Positions 49,888-58,182 of a DNA stretch of 64,000 nt are shown here, piece after piece (within the stretch, counting starts at the first letter, position 1; each line of letters opens with the position of its first letter). Made by a program: the position numbers and the translations under genes. The notes beneath the pieces were generated by a model. The model had not been told where the DNA came from, searched no databases, and worked only from the letters and a program-made list of their open reading frames with translations. This DNA is from JBHFEI01 sp041928815 (lineage in GTDB: Bacteria; Pseudomonadota; Alphaproteobacteria; Rhizobiales; Rhizobiaceae), in the NCBI RefSeq assembly GCF_041928815.1, contig NZ_JBHFEI010000016.1, positions 1 to 64,000 on the forward strand, written 5' to 3'.

Positions 49888-51126
49888 CTATCGTTTGCGG
49901 TAGAGGATCGCGCCACGCCGAAACCTCTGCAGGTAGGCCTCTGATGCATCGAAGCCGGTCGCCGCATGCCATCCTTTTCCGGTCCACTCGAAGCTGACGA
50001 AGATCGGCTGGCCGTTCGCGAGCACGAAACGACGCAGATAGCTTCGCCGGAGCACGACACGATCGCCGATCCGGGCCCAGTTTACCCAGATCTCGTCTGG
50101 CTCCTGGATCGCCTCCGCCATCAGCCTGACATAGCGGCCTCGACCAAGCTTGTTGCTCTTCAGGCGGATGGGCTGGCCCTCGGCATTGCGTTGTTCGAAC
50201 AGGCGCTGTGAGATGGTGATGATGCCGCCGGAACGGTCACGGAAAAAGCCCTCCTCACCAGGCTCCAGCCCGAAGCGGGAAAGGAAGTGCTCGGCATAGG
50301 CCTCATCCGTGAGATTGTCCGCCAGCACCGCATCCGGTCCGGCGCGCGTCGGTAGTGGTAGCTCGGGCAGGTCCATGGCCGGGGCTTCGGTATCGATCGG
50401 CGCCAGCGGCTGGCGCAGCGCGCGCGGCACGATGCCGGAAAGCCATTCCTCGCCGGCATTGTACTCCCAGCCGCGATCGATGCCGCCGACGCGCAGCTCC
50501 GGCAGTCCGGTGCGCGGATCGCGGCCGTCGTAAAACTTGAGCTCCGGCGACGGATCGGCCTCGGTCTTCCCCTCGGCCAGGAGATCGCGCCGCGACAGCG
50601 CCTCGACGTCGCAGCCGCAGCCGAAGCCGTTCGGCGGGTAGATGTACGTCCACACGGGGTCGGTCGCCGACCAGACCCGCCCGTCCCAGGCAAGATGCTG
50701 CAGGCGCGGATGCTCGGCGCCGGAATGGACATAGCGCCAGTAAGGCCGGTAGCGCAGCACGTCCGGATCAGTCATCTGCGCGTAGCGGCCGGCCATATAG
50801 CTGACGCGCATGTTGGCGTTGAAGATGATCCGCGCCCGCCAGTCGCGCCGCTCCTCGTCCGTCTTCCCGCGCGCCTTGAACACCCATCCTGTGCGGTCGA
50901 CGATCTCGTCGAAGCTCTTGCGAAAATCCTCGTAAGGTCTGCCGTCCGTCCGCGCCCGCAGGATCGCCGCGGCAAAATCCGCCAGCATGTCGTCGCGCGT
51001 CACCCCGGCGACCGAGAAGGCGCGCACATGCGCGGCCGCCTTGAGGTCGTCGGACCGGTATGTCGGCAGGTTGACCTTGCCGGCAAGGAAGTCGATCGCC
51101 TCCTGGAACGGCAGCACGCCCGCCAT
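49888..51126 (-). CDS. Mu gpF-like head morphogenesis protein with C-terminal nuclease-like domain
   Basis: The protein has 412 residues. The N-terminal two thirds are gpF/SPP1 gp7-like: FRKSFDEIVDRTGWVFKARG, NANMRVSYMAGRYAQMTDPD, HLAWDGRVWSATDPVW and PPNGFGCGCDVEALS. The last 140 residues differ: RLKSNKLGRGRYVRLMAEAI, DEIWVNWARIGDRVVLRRSY, FEWTGKGWHAATGFD and YLQRFRRGAILYRKR. This resembles the phage Barnase/EndoU/ColicinE5-RelE-like (PBECR2) domain. Such domains may act as an injected toxin or an RNA-processing module. Confidence 0.85.
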   Translation of the reverse strand: MAGVLPFQEAIDFLAGKVNLPTYRSDDLKAAAHVRAFSVAGVTRDDMLADFAAAILRARTDGRPYEDFRKSFDEIVDRTGWVFKARGKTDEERRDWRARIIFNANMRVSYMAGRYAQMTDPDVLRYRPYWRYVHSGAEHPRLQHLAWDGRVWSATDPVWTYIYPPNGFGCGCDVEALSRRDLLAEGKTEADPSPELKFYDGRDPRTGLPELRVGGIDRGWEYNAGEEWLSGIVPRALRQPLAPIDTEAPAMDLPELPLPTRAGPDAVLADNLTDEAYAEHFLSRFGLEPGEEGFFRDRSGGIITISQRLFEQRNAEGQPIRLKSNKLGRGRYVRLMAEAIQEPDEIWVNWARIGDRVVLRRSYLRRFVLANGQPIFVSFEWTGKGWHAATGFDASEAYLQRFRRGAILYRKR

Positions 51127-51127
51127 G

Positions 51128-52603
51128 TCAGGCCGCCGTCACGCTGTCGTGGCCTTCGAGCCGCGCGAGCATGATCGCCTGTTCCAGCGTCCCGGCGAGA
51201 TCGTCGACGCCGAGCGTGCCCGAAAGCCGGGCAAGCCGCACCATCAGGTCGTCATAGTCGCGTGCCTCGGCGAACTCCAGGCGGATCGCCTCGACCATCG
51301 CCTCGATCGAGGGTGCTGCCGCGGTCGCCGTCTGGTCGGCGAGCTCGGCGACAGCCTGGTTGCGCGCATCGGCCGCCGCGCGGAAAGGGTTCTCGGCAAA
51401 CTCAAGCCCCGCCGTCGCGGGCGGCTTCCCCGGCGCCGTCGTCTGCTCCTTCGCGCGCTTCACCCACTCGCCGCCATAGGTGTCGTCGATGTACTGCACG
51501 TCCTTCGGCTCGTAGCCCATATCGTGCAGGGTCTTGTCGCGGACCACCTTGTCGTTCAGGTCCTCGGCCTCCGAGAAGTCGCGCCAGACGTCGGGCACGC
51601 CGGCGCCCGGTATGTTCAATTCGACGATCCAGCGCACCAGCGTCCGCTTCAGCGTCGCGGAGATCAGGTCGGCATCGGCCTTGGCGATCGCCTCGCGCAC
51701 CTCGTTGTGCACCTCGCCGAGAGACCTGGCGCCGCGCTCGCCGGAATTGGTCGTCAGCGTCTCGCCGAGAACCGCCTCGCTCATCAGCTCGTCGAGATAG
51801 CGGCTAAGCGCCTCCAGAAACTCGCCACCGCCGCCGCCCTTGGCTTCAAGCAACTCGATCAGGGTGTTTTCGGGCGCGACGATGCCGACATCGTTCGCCA
51901 CCTGACGCAGGATGTCGAGCAGCTCCTTCTGCCGCTTCTCGTCATAGCCGCCGGGATAGGTCGCCTTGATCGTCGGCGTTCCGTGTTTTTCCGTCGCCCT
52001 CAGCCAGTGCGCCAGCACCTGGCGCTTCATCCAGGCCGGCCAAAACAGCACCGAGCCGAGGCCGACGCCGTATGGATCGTCATCGTCGTCGTCGATCGAA
52101 TGCCGGTGGACGACGAACTTTCGGTCCGGCACGGCAACGCCGTCCTGCATATTGCTGCGCGTCAGCATGCGCAGCTCGCCGTCCGAGTTGAACCGGAACC
52201 GCCGCTGCTTCTTGACCTTGACATCGGCGACGGTCCAGGCCCCGTCGACGCGCTTCCAGATCACCTCGGCGACCGCGTAGCCCTTTAGCACCGCGCCCAT
52301 CAATCCGCGCGTCAGCCGGTCGAAGTCGATCCCCTTCAGCTGCGTCTGGACGAGCTCCGCCGCCTGTTTGTCGATCGCACTTTCGCTCGCCTCGAACACG
52401 GCCCATTCCCGAGAGCAGACCTCCAGCTTGCGTTTCTGCAGCACGGCATAGACATGCGGATCGCGCCGCACCTCGTCATAGGTGTCGACGCCCTTGCCGC
52501 GTCCGCGCAGCGTCTCGTCTGTCGGCTGCATGACGCCCTGGTACTGTGGCACATAGGGGTCGGTCCGGATCGAGGCGAATTCGGCGATCGGCGGGTTGGC
52601 CAT
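51128..52603 (-). CDS. Portal protein (DUF935, Mu gp29-like)
   Basis: The protein has 491 residues. It has DEVRRDPHVYAVLQKRKLEV, LKGYAVAEVIWKRVDGAWTV, RSNMQDGVAVPDRKFVVHRH and GLGSVLFWPAWMKRQVLAHW, the DUF935 pattern. It forms the dodecameric DNA gate at the capsid vertex. It lies between terminase and F genes, with 1-bp spacing. Confidence 0.92.
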   Translation of the reverse strand: MANPPIAEFASIRTDPYVPQYQGVMQPTDETLRGRGKGVDTYDEVRRDPHVYAVLQKRKLEVCSREWAVFEASESAIDKQAAELVQTQLKGIDFDRLTRGLMGAVLKGYAVAEVIWKRVDGAWTVADVKVKKQRRFRFNSDGELRMLTRSNMQDGVAVPDRKFVVHRHSIDDDDDDPYGVGLGSVLFWPAWMKRQVLAHWLRATEKHGTPTIKATYPGGYDEKRQKELLDILRQVANDVGIVAPENTLIELLEAKGGGGGEFLEALSRYLDELMSEAVLGETLTTNSGERGARSLGEVHNEVREAIAKADADLISATLKRTLVRWIVELNIPGAGVPDVWRDFSEAEDLNDKVVRDKTLHDMGYEPKDVQYIDDTYGGEWVKRAKEQTTAPGKPPATAGLEFAENPFRAAADARNQAVAELADQTATAAAPSIEAMVEAIRLEFAEARDYDDLMVRLARLSGTLGVDDLAGTLEQAIMLARLEGHDSVTAA

Positions 52604-52604
52604 C

Positions 52605-54254
52605 TCACATCCTCATGAAATCGGAAAGGTCGGCCCTGGGCTGGATCGTGCCAAAACTGCCGCCAAGCGCCTCGGCGATCGTCGACGACGTCCGCGTCTC
52701 GCCGGTGCTGCCGGCGCCGACCTCGCCGCCGCTCTGCTCGCTGGCATAGATCGCCATGGCACCGGCGATCGCGCTGTCGGCATGGCGATCGTATCCGTCC
52801 GCGCCCTGGCTGCGCGCATCGTCCGGCACCTTGGCGATCCCTTTGACGACCTTGATCGCGCGGTAGTCCGTCATGACGTCGTCATCGAGCGGCAGCTCGA
52901 TTGACCGGTCGTCGAAAGACGCCTTCAACTTCGGCATGTTGAGCAGATACCACGCGCTGGAAATCTTGATCTCGCTGACCATGGAAACCCCGAACTTCTG
53001 CCTTGCGACCTCGGCGAGATAGGCACCATTGCCCGTCGCGTCGAAGGCCGCGTGGAAGAAGCGCGGTAGTCGGTCGCGAATGTAGAAGACGATCTGCTTT
53101 TGCGCTTCGAAGGGGACGTTCCGGAGCTCCAGCAGAAACGGCGTCGCACGGGAAAGGTCCTGGCGGATCTGCATCGGATGGATCACGGAGAGGTCGCTCG
53201 ATCGGCCGAAATCCTGTCCAAGGCAGCTCCTGCGCCGTGGGTCGAGACTGTCGAGATGCGGCTTGAGCAGCATCGCACACATCTCGTTGACGTCTGCTAC
53301 GCGCAGGTCCTCGGACCAGTCGACAAAGCCCGGCGGCGGCGTCCATCGGACCACAGGAATGTGGCTGTGCATGCACGCGTGGATCAGCGTGCGCGGCAGG
53401 AAAGCGCCGGCGGACTGTGAGGGGATGCAGCGCAGCTCCTCGTCGGCGCCGGCGCCGTAGGTCTTGTAGATCTCGGCGCGCCACTTTGCTTCCGCCTCCG
53501 GCGACCACTCGCGCCTGGTCTTAAGGCAGACGCGGCGATAAAGGCCGTTGTCGAGCGCATCGTCGAAGGTGACGCGCACCACATGGCCCGGACGCTTGCC
53601 GGCACGGATCTCCTGGATGAGTTCGTTGAACGGGTTGTCGACGCCGTTGTGCGTCGAGATGACGAGAACCTTGCCGCCCCAGATCAGCAGCGCCAGCGCC
53701 GCCTTCAGCAACGCCTCGGCGTCATCGTGGAAAGCGAATTCGTCGATGATGACATAGCCCTGTCGGCCGCGCAGTGAGCGCGGCTTCGACGACAGCGCCA
53801 CGATCTCGAAGCCGCTGGCGAAGGTGATGCGAAAGGCCTTGATCGCCTTGTCCTCACCCTTCTCGCCCTCTTCGAGGAAAAGGAATTCCGAGACCTCCGA
53901 ACAGGCCGGCGCGAAGGCCTTGGCCCACATGCCGCAGCAGTCGATAAACTCGCGCGCCATGTCGAGATTGTAGCCGATATAAAGCACGTCCATGCCGCCG
54001 GCGGCGAGCGTCGCACCGGCGGTCAGGACGGCATCCGCGCCCACACCCCAGGTGGCGCCGACGCGACGGCTCTTATCGGTGACGACGAGATTGTAGCGGG
54101 CGGTGGCAGCGAGAAGCTCTTTCTGGTGCTGCAGAAGGATGTCGGGCAGCGCCTGCCCGGCGAGTTCCGGCGGCAAGGCCTGCAGCATGGCGCGGCGATG
54201 CTTCGTCCAGTCTTCTTCCGTGACGAGCGCAGTATGGTCGACGATCGCGTTCAC
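52605..54254 (-). CDS. Terminase large subunit (Mu gp28-like)
   Basis: The protein has 549 residues. ATPase part: Walker A variant KSRRVGATWGVGADA and Walker B GYVIIDEFAFHDDAEA. Nuclease part: SCLGQDFGRSSDLSVI and FDATGNGAYLAEVARQKFG with conserved acidic residues. It drives headful DNA packaging and cuts DNA. The start overlaps the gp27-like gene's end by 4 bp. Confidence 0.93.
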   Translation of the reverse strand: MNAIVDHTALVTEEDWTKHRRAMLQALPPELAGQALPDILLQHQKELLAATARYNLVVTDKSRRVGATWGVGADAVLTAGATLAAGGMDVLYIGYNLDMAREFIDCCGMWAKAFAPACSEVSEFLFLEEGEKGEDKAIKAFRITFASGFEIVALSSKPRSLRGRQGYVIIDEFAFHDDAEALLKAALALLIWGGKVLVISTHNGVDNPFNELIQEIRAGKRPGHVVRVTFDDALDNGLYRRVCLKTRREWSPEAEAKWRAEIYKTYGAGADEELRCIPSQSAGAFLPRTLIHACMHSHIPVVRWTPPPGFVDWSEDLRVADVNEMCAMLLKPHLDSLDPRRRSCLGQDFGRSSDLSVIHPMQIRQDLSRATPFLLELRNVPFEAQKQIVFYIRDRLPRFFHAAFDATGNGAYLAEVARQKFGVSMVSEIKISSAWYLLNMPKLKASFDDRSIELPLDDDVMTDYRAIKVVKGIAKVPDDARSQGADGYDRHADSAIAGAMAIYASEQSGGEVGAGSTGETRTSSTIAEALGGSFGTIQPRADLSDFMRM

Positions 54255-54838
54255 GGATCGACCCCGAGGATCTGTCTCTTGATGTCGTCGACAGTTTCCT
54301 TGCTCAGCCCCTTGACGCGGCCGGCCGTCTCGACGGCCTGGTCGACCTTATCGGCAAACTCCTTCTCGACCTTCTGCCGCCGCTGCGTGGAAACGCTCTG
54401 CGCCTGCGTCGCCGCGCGCAGCGCATTGGCAAGCGCCATCGCGCCCTTCGGATCGATGCCGCCTTCACCGGCCATGGTCAGCACCTCGAAGATCAGCGTC
54501 TTGATCGCCTCGGCCGCGATCAGCGTCAGGTCGTCGGATTGCGCTGCGTCGAATTTTTCCGCGAGCGTGCTGGCGATCTCGCGTGTTTGCATCAGCCGCG
54601 CCGAGACGGTCGCGAGCTTCACGCCGTGCCGATGAAACATCGAAAAGGAGGGGATCTTGAATTCGAGCTCGCCCCGATACTCGCGCTGCAACGCCTCCAG
54701 CCGCTCGACGAACTCGCCGTAGATGTCGGTGAGCGTGCGGTTCTTCGCGTGCATCTCGTCGGCCGCCCAGGCGATGATCGGCGCGCACTCCTCCGGCAAG
54801 AGCTCGATGCTGGAGCGACGGCCGAGTCCCTTCGCCAT
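54251..54838 (-). CDS. Small terminase-like protein (DUF3486, Mu gp27-like)
   Basis: The protein has 195 residues. GRRSSIELLPEECAPIIAWA and the helical VERLEALQREYRGELEFKIP with a HTH-like segment SFSMFHRHGVKLATVSARLM match DUF3486. It probably recognises phage DNA and recruits the large subunit for packaging. Confidence 0.88.
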   Translation of the reverse strand: MAKGLGRRSSIELLPEECAPIIAWAADEMHAKNRTLTDIYGEFVERLEALQREYRGELEFKIPSFSMFHRHGVKLATVSARLMQTREIASTLAEKFDAAQSDDLTLIAAEAIKTLIFEVLTMAGEGGIDPKGAMALANALRAATQAQSVSTQRRQKVEKEFADKVDQAVETAGRVKGLSKETVDDIKRQILGVDP

Positions 54839-54841
54839 CTC

Positions 54842-55141
54842 CTACGCCCCCAGGGACGGACGGGCGACACCTTCAAGCACGATGCGTCGCTCGACATGAT
54901 CCTGTCCGCCGCGCCGGAGCTCGGCGATCATCACCGATCCGGCCTCGGTGATATGGATCGCGCCGATATCGGCGAGGTAGCGCAGCTGCACGCGCACCCA
55001 TTCCCGCGATCGGCGATGCCCGAAGTTGTCGAGCACGGCGGTCAGCAGCGTTTCGTTCAGGCGGTTGTCCGTCTGGGCGGAGAGCTCGCGCAGGATCACG
55101 AGCCGCGCGTCATGGGTGAGGTGGTCGGCAAAGCTGCTCAT
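54842..55141 (-). CDS. Mu gp26-like winged-helix protein
   Basis: The protein has 99 residues. DARLVILRELSAQTDNRLNE and RSREWVRVQLRYLADIGAIH form a winged helix-turn-helix pattern like the ArsR-like Mu gp26 family. It sits between the gp25-like and gp27-like genes in Mu order. A role in packaging or late regulation is assumed from position. Confidence 0.78.
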   Translation of the reverse strand: MSSFADHLTHDARLVILRELSAQTDNRLNETLLTAVLDNFGHRRSREWVRVQLRYLADIGAIHITEAGSVMIAELRRGGQDHVERRIVLEGVARPSLGA

Positions 55142-55503
55142 GCTGCACTCGTCTTGAGTAGGTGATCCTGGACGAGCATCACCGTGCGCGCCGTCGAGAT
55201 CTGCGTTTCCTCCATCCGGCCCAGGCGACCGGAAAGCTCGCTGATCGCCAGCCGGAGTTCCATGAATGCCTTCGCGTCAGGCAGGTGCTTCATGTCGCTT
55301 TCGAGCGATTGGGTGCGCTTGCTGAGTTCCGTCACCGCCGCCATGAGCACCTTCATTTCTTCGGCATTGCGCTTCTGGAAGGTCTCCAGCTCGGAGGCGG
55401 TCTTGCGCGCGCTCGACGAGATGATCACCCACACGGAGGAGCTGACGGAGATCACCAGGGCGAGCAGGCCAAGCCAGGATTTGAGATTGTCCAGAAGGTC
55501 CAC
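55138..55503 (-). CDS. DUF2730 membrane coiled-coil protein (Mu gp25-like)
   Basis: The protein has 121 residues. An N-terminal membrane helix (WLGLLALVISVSSSVWVIIS) leads to a coiled coil (FQKRNAEEMKVLMAAVTELS, LRLAISELSGRLGRMEETQI), the DUF2730 pattern. I chose GTG 55503 because AAGGA lies about 9 nt upstream and it places the helix at the N-terminus. It may act in lysis or superinfection; the family's role is not established. Confidence 0.75.
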   Translation of the reverse strand: MDLLDNLKSWLGLLALVISVSSSVWVIISSSARKTASELETFQKRNAEEMKVLMAAVTELSKRTQSLESDMKHLPDAKAFMELRLAISELSGRLGRMEETQISTARTVMLVQDHLLKTSAA

Positions 55504-55519
55504 AGGGCGAATTCCTTGG

Positions 55520-55900
55520 TCAGTACGCCCGAGGCGGTACGAAGATACAGATTGTCCGGCCGTCGTCCTTGCCGCCGATAGTGCACCAGTGGAACTCGCC
55601 GTCCGGAGAGTCCCGCACACGGGCATCGCGATAGCGCACGATCTCGCCGCTCGGCACGGTATAGCCGTCCGCGCCCTCCTTCACGCTGGCGCCCCGGACG
55701 GGCCGGCAGTCGTATCCCGAGCAGCACGAGAGCGGATAGCTCCAGCCGGCCGGCGCGTCATGGGCGAACGCTGCCGGCATCAGAAACAGCCATAGCGCCG
55801 CAAGGATCTTGCCGAGCCCCAAACCGAACACAGCGCCGACGACCAGAACCGCAAGCCAGTAGATCAGGGCCTTCGCGGCCTGGATCGCGCGGCCGCTCAT
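55520..55900 (-). CDS. Cys-rich exported protein in the lysis cassette
   Basis: The protein has 126 residues. An N-terminal membrane/signal helix (ALIYWLAVLVVGAVFGLGLG...LMPAAFA) is followed by a periplasmic domain with AGWSYPLSCCSGYDCRPVRG and HWCTIGGKDDGRTICIFVPP, holding five cysteines. It overlaps the holin-like gene by 4 bp. Its place suggests a lysis accessory, perhaps a spanin-like part, but it does not resemble known Rz proteins. Confidence 0.65.
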   Translation of the reverse strand: MSGRAIQAAKALIYWLAVLVVGAVFGLGLGKILAALWLFLMPAAFAHDAPAGWSYPLSCCSGYDCRPVRGASVKEGADGYTVPSGEIVRYRDARVRDSPDGEFHWCTIGGKDDGRTICIFVPPRAY

Positions 55901-56277
55901 ACCGGCTCTCCCGTCAAACCCGTCACCGCTTCCGCACGGACGGGCTCGGGAGCCAGCATCGGGTCACGCCCCTGCGCCGCAATCTTGGGCGCGAGATACG
56001 TCTCGATATCCTCGTCATCCAGCCCGAAGTAGGCGAGCGCGTCGGGAACGGACCGCCGCACATAGAAGACGGCGTCATCCATGTCGCCATCGTCGAGCAG
56101 CAGCAGTTTAGCGGCGTTCGAAAGCGCCGATTGCAGCGCCTCGCGCCGCTTTGCCTCGATCTCGATGCCGGTCCAGCGCCGCCAGTACAGCAGCGCCACG
56201 CCGAGGATCACCGAGATCAGGAGGTCGATCAGATCCGGCAGGACCTGCATGATCTGCGCAAGCACGAGCTCTTTCAT
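55897..56277 (-). CDS. Holin-like membrane protein
   Basis: The protein has 126 residues. It begins MKELVLAQIMQVLPDLIDLL with the hydrophobic helix continuing ISVILGVALLYWRRW, then an amphipathic cytosolic part (SALSNAAKLLLLDDGDMDDA, RRSVPDALAYFGLDDEDIET). The start overlaps the endolysin stop (ATGA). The single membrane helix next to an endolysin supports a holin or holin-regulator role, but this is positional. Confidence 0.6.
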   Translation of the reverse strand: MKELVLAQIMQVLPDLIDLLISVILGVALLYWRRWTGIEIEAKRREALQSALSNAAKLLLLDDGDMDDAVFYVRRSVPDALAYFGLDDEDIETYLAPKIAAQGRDPMLAPEPVRAEAVTGLTGEPV

Positions 56278-57122
56278 GCGTCTTCCTTCGCGATGTAGGG
56301 TTCGATTGCCGCCCAGGTGTTGCGGCCGATGATGCCGTCGACGACGAGCCCACGCGCCCGTTGCAGGGTCTTCACGGCCCCCTCGGTGCCCGGCCCGAAG
56401 ATCTCGTCGATGGTGAGCAGGTAGTGGCCGGCCGCTGCCAGCGCGCGCTGCGCGGTCTCGACGGCCTCGCCCTTCATCCCGCGCCGGAGCACCGGCCGGG
56501 ACTGGATCTCGCTGAAACTGAGGATATCGGCGCCGATGCGCGCCACTTCCGTCTTCGCCTTGCCGAGGTAGGCGGCGCGATCGGCAAGCCCGTTGCGGCC
56601 GCCATTCACGATCTTGGTCACCGCGACCAGGTCGTCGCGGTCGGCGATCACGTTGAGCGAGCGCGTCGACCAGTACCAGACCGCCGCCCACATCGCCCAC
56701 GGCCATGTCGCCACGGCTTCGGGGTCGGCGACGAAATCCGGGCAGTCATGCCCGGCCGAGCGCATCCAGGCGGTAAACCGGGCGTAGTTGTCCCGCCCGG
56801 TCAGCTGGATCGGCCCGCGTCCCTTGTACCGGGCGCCATCGCCCTTCTGGACATTGCCGAGATCCTCGCGTCCTTCGTAGGCCGCGCCCGACGCATATTC
56901 CTCGACCGCGCAGAAGCCATCGCTTTCATGCGCCAGCTGCGCGAGGAAATGCGCGATCCGCAGCGGCGTCGTCGCCTTGAGAAATTTGAGCGCCTCGGGC
57001 AGCAGCGGCCCCATGGCGGCGATGATCGCGGCCTGGCGCTTGGCCTTCACCCCGCCGATCTTCGGCGCGATGGCGCGCAGCACGGTTGCGCCGATGAGGT
57101 CGACAAGCTGGATGGATGACAC
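56274..57122 (-). CDS. Endolysin: GH19 lysozyme-type domain plus peptidoglycan-binding domain
   Basis: The protein has 282 residues. Residues about 1-195 are glycoside hydrolase 19-like: IAHFLAQLAHESDGF (catalytic Glu in HE), GDGARYKGRGPIQLTGRDNY and TKIVNGGRNGLADRAAYLGK. Residues about 205-280 are a PG_binding_1 domain (GMKGEAVETAQRALAAAG, TEGAVKTLQRARGLVVDGII). It cleaves peptidoglycan for host lysis. No signal peptide, so it needs the holin. A Mor-type site lies 72 bp upstream. Confidence 0.92.
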   Translation of the reverse strand: MSSIQLVDLIGATVLRAIAPKIGGVKAKRQAAIIAAMGPLLPEALKFLKATTPLRIAHFLAQLAHESDGFCAVEEYASGAAYEGREDLGNVQKGDGARYKGRGPIQLTGRDNYARFTAWMRSAGHDCPDFVADPEAVATWPWAMWAAVWYWSTRSLNVIADRDDLVAVTKIVNGGRNGLADRAAYLGKAKTEVARIGADILSFSEIQSRPVLRRGMKGEAVETAQRALAAAGHYLLTIDEIFGPGTEGAVKTLQRARGLVVDGIIGRNTWAAIEPYIAKEDA

Positions 57123-57193
57123 GGCAGGCCCCGGATGATGTCGCCGGCAGGTCCGGCATGGGGCGAAGGTGCACGATCTCGGCGCGACGAAAC

Positions 57194-57217
57194 ATTCGCA
57201 ACCCCCTTGGGGGTAAT
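57194..57217 (-). promoter_or_regulatory. Candidate Mor-type activator site upstream of the lysis operon
   Basis: Minus-strand ATTACCCCCAAGGGGGTTGC continues GAAT. ACCCCC-AA-GGGGGT is a 12-base perfect dyad around an AA centre. The element matches the one at 49094-49117 in 20 of 24 positions. It begins 6 nt past the mor stop codon, so the activator gene abuts its probable target. Confidence 0.55.
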
Positions 57218-57222
57218 CCGTC

Positions 57223-57567
57223 TCAGAGCGGGAGGGTAAGCTGCGTGCCCTTGTCCGAGAGCATGGCGCGGACGGTCACGTCGGTCACGTGCAGCGTCCG
57301 GGCGATCTCGACCACCGGCATGCCGCCGGCACGAAGCTTGTGCGCGATCCACGGCCGATTGATCGGTATGCGTACGATCGAGCGCGATCCGAGCCGCTGC
57401 GCCAGCGCCCGGACATTGTCCTGGCCGATAATACGGGCGAGATCGGAACGCGCCTGCGGATTGTCGGCAAGGTAGACGGGAGATCCGCCAAGGGCAAGGA
57501 GGAGCTCGACGGTCATCGTCTCCCCGAGGATCTCGACATAGGGGACGATGTTCTGCGGCGTTTTCAT
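57223..57567 (-). CDS. mor: Mor-family transcription activator
   Basis: The protein has 114 residues. N-terminal dimerisation part (VEILGETMTVELLLALGGSP) and C-terminal helix-turn-helix (AHKLRAGGMPVVEIARTLHV, TDVTVRAMLSDKG) are those of the Mu Mor/C family. These proteins bind dyads and activate the middle and late phage promoters. This is the last early/middle gene before the lysis operon. No second Mor/C-like gene is seen, so one protein may serve both roles. Confidence 0.9.
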   Translation of the reverse strand: MKTPQNIVPYVEILGETMTVELLLALGGSPVYLADNPQARSDLARIIGQDNVRALAQRLGSRSIVRIPINRPWIAHKLRAGGMPVVEIARTLHVTDVTVRAMLSDKGTQLTLPL

Positions 57568-57746
57568 CGGCGCCCGAGCTCCAGCTCCAGCGCAATCTGC
57601 CGCGCAGTCAGCAGCGCCACCGTCTTTTCCGTGCGGATGCGCGAATGCGGATCCATCCGCACGCGCTTCAGCCGCCGCAGCAACGCCTCGCGCTCGGCGC
57701 GGATGCGGCCGAGTTCCGCGCGGTCGAAGAGCGGCAGCGTGCCCAC
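57564..57746 (-). CDS. Small hypothetical phage protein
   Basis: The protein has 60 residues: MGTLPLFDRAELGRIRAERE, then a basic helical remainder (LRRLKRVRMDPHSRIRTEKT). It is predicted fully helical with a coiled-coil tendency. It overlaps the mor start by 4 bp and probably shares its transcript. No family recognised. Confidence 0.6.
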   Translation of the reverse strand: MGTLPLFDRAELGRIRAEREALLRRLKRVRMDPHSRIRTEKTVALLTARQIALELELGRR

Positions 57747-57748
57747 GG

Positions 57749-57979
57749 TCAGAGCTCCGCGCCGGGTTGCGGGTGGATCACACCATGCGGGCCGAGCACG
57801 GTGACCACCGTCGCCCCGCGCAAAACCAGCTTGACGCCCTCGATCTGCACCCCGACGGCGCCATGGATGACACCGCTCGCCGCCAGCCCCGAAATGTGCC
57901 GGCGGAAGAACTCGACGTCGAGCCCGTGCGCCCGCTCCAGATAGCGCAGCACGGCATGGTCGGTCACATGGATGATCAT
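57749..57979 (-). CDS. Small hypothetical phage protein
   Basis: The protein has 76 residues: MIIHVTDHAVLRYLERAHGL, then EFFRRHISGLAASGVIHGAV and a beta-hairpin part (GVKLVLRGATVVTVLGPHGV). The pattern HAVLRYLER with a C-terminal beta sheet is reminiscent of small RelE-like or DUF4258-type folds, but this is only a hint. ATG 57979 overlaps the upstream stop by 4 bp. Confidence 0.6.
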   Translation of the reverse strand: MIIHVTDHAVLRYLERAHGLDVEFFRRHISGLAASGVIHGAVGVQIEGVKLVLRGATVVTVLGPHGVIHPQPGAEL

Positions 57980-58182
57980 CGCTCTTCCCCCTCTCGCTCG
58001 GCGATCGCCATCAGGTCGAGGGCGATGGTCGCCATCTGGTGCGCGGCCGCCAGCGGCCCGACCAGCCGGGCGAGATCGGCGGCGGAGGTCTGCACGGCGT
58101 CCATCGCCGTCTCCACCTGGCATTCGGCGGCTGAGAGGATGCCCTGCATCAGCGTCTTGATGTTCGGCACGCGCGTGGTCAT
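57976..58182 (-). CDS. Small helical hypothetical phage protein
   Basis: The protein has 68 residues: MTTRVPNIKTLMQGILSAAE, then helical VETAMDAVQTSAADLARLVG and a tail AIAEREGEER. No family recognised. It overlaps both neighbours by 4 bp, in the gemA-mor transcription unit. Confidence 0.55.
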   Translation of the reverse strand: MTTRVPNIKTLMQGILSAAECQVETAMDAVQTSAADLARLVGPLAAAHQMATIALDLMAIAEREGEER

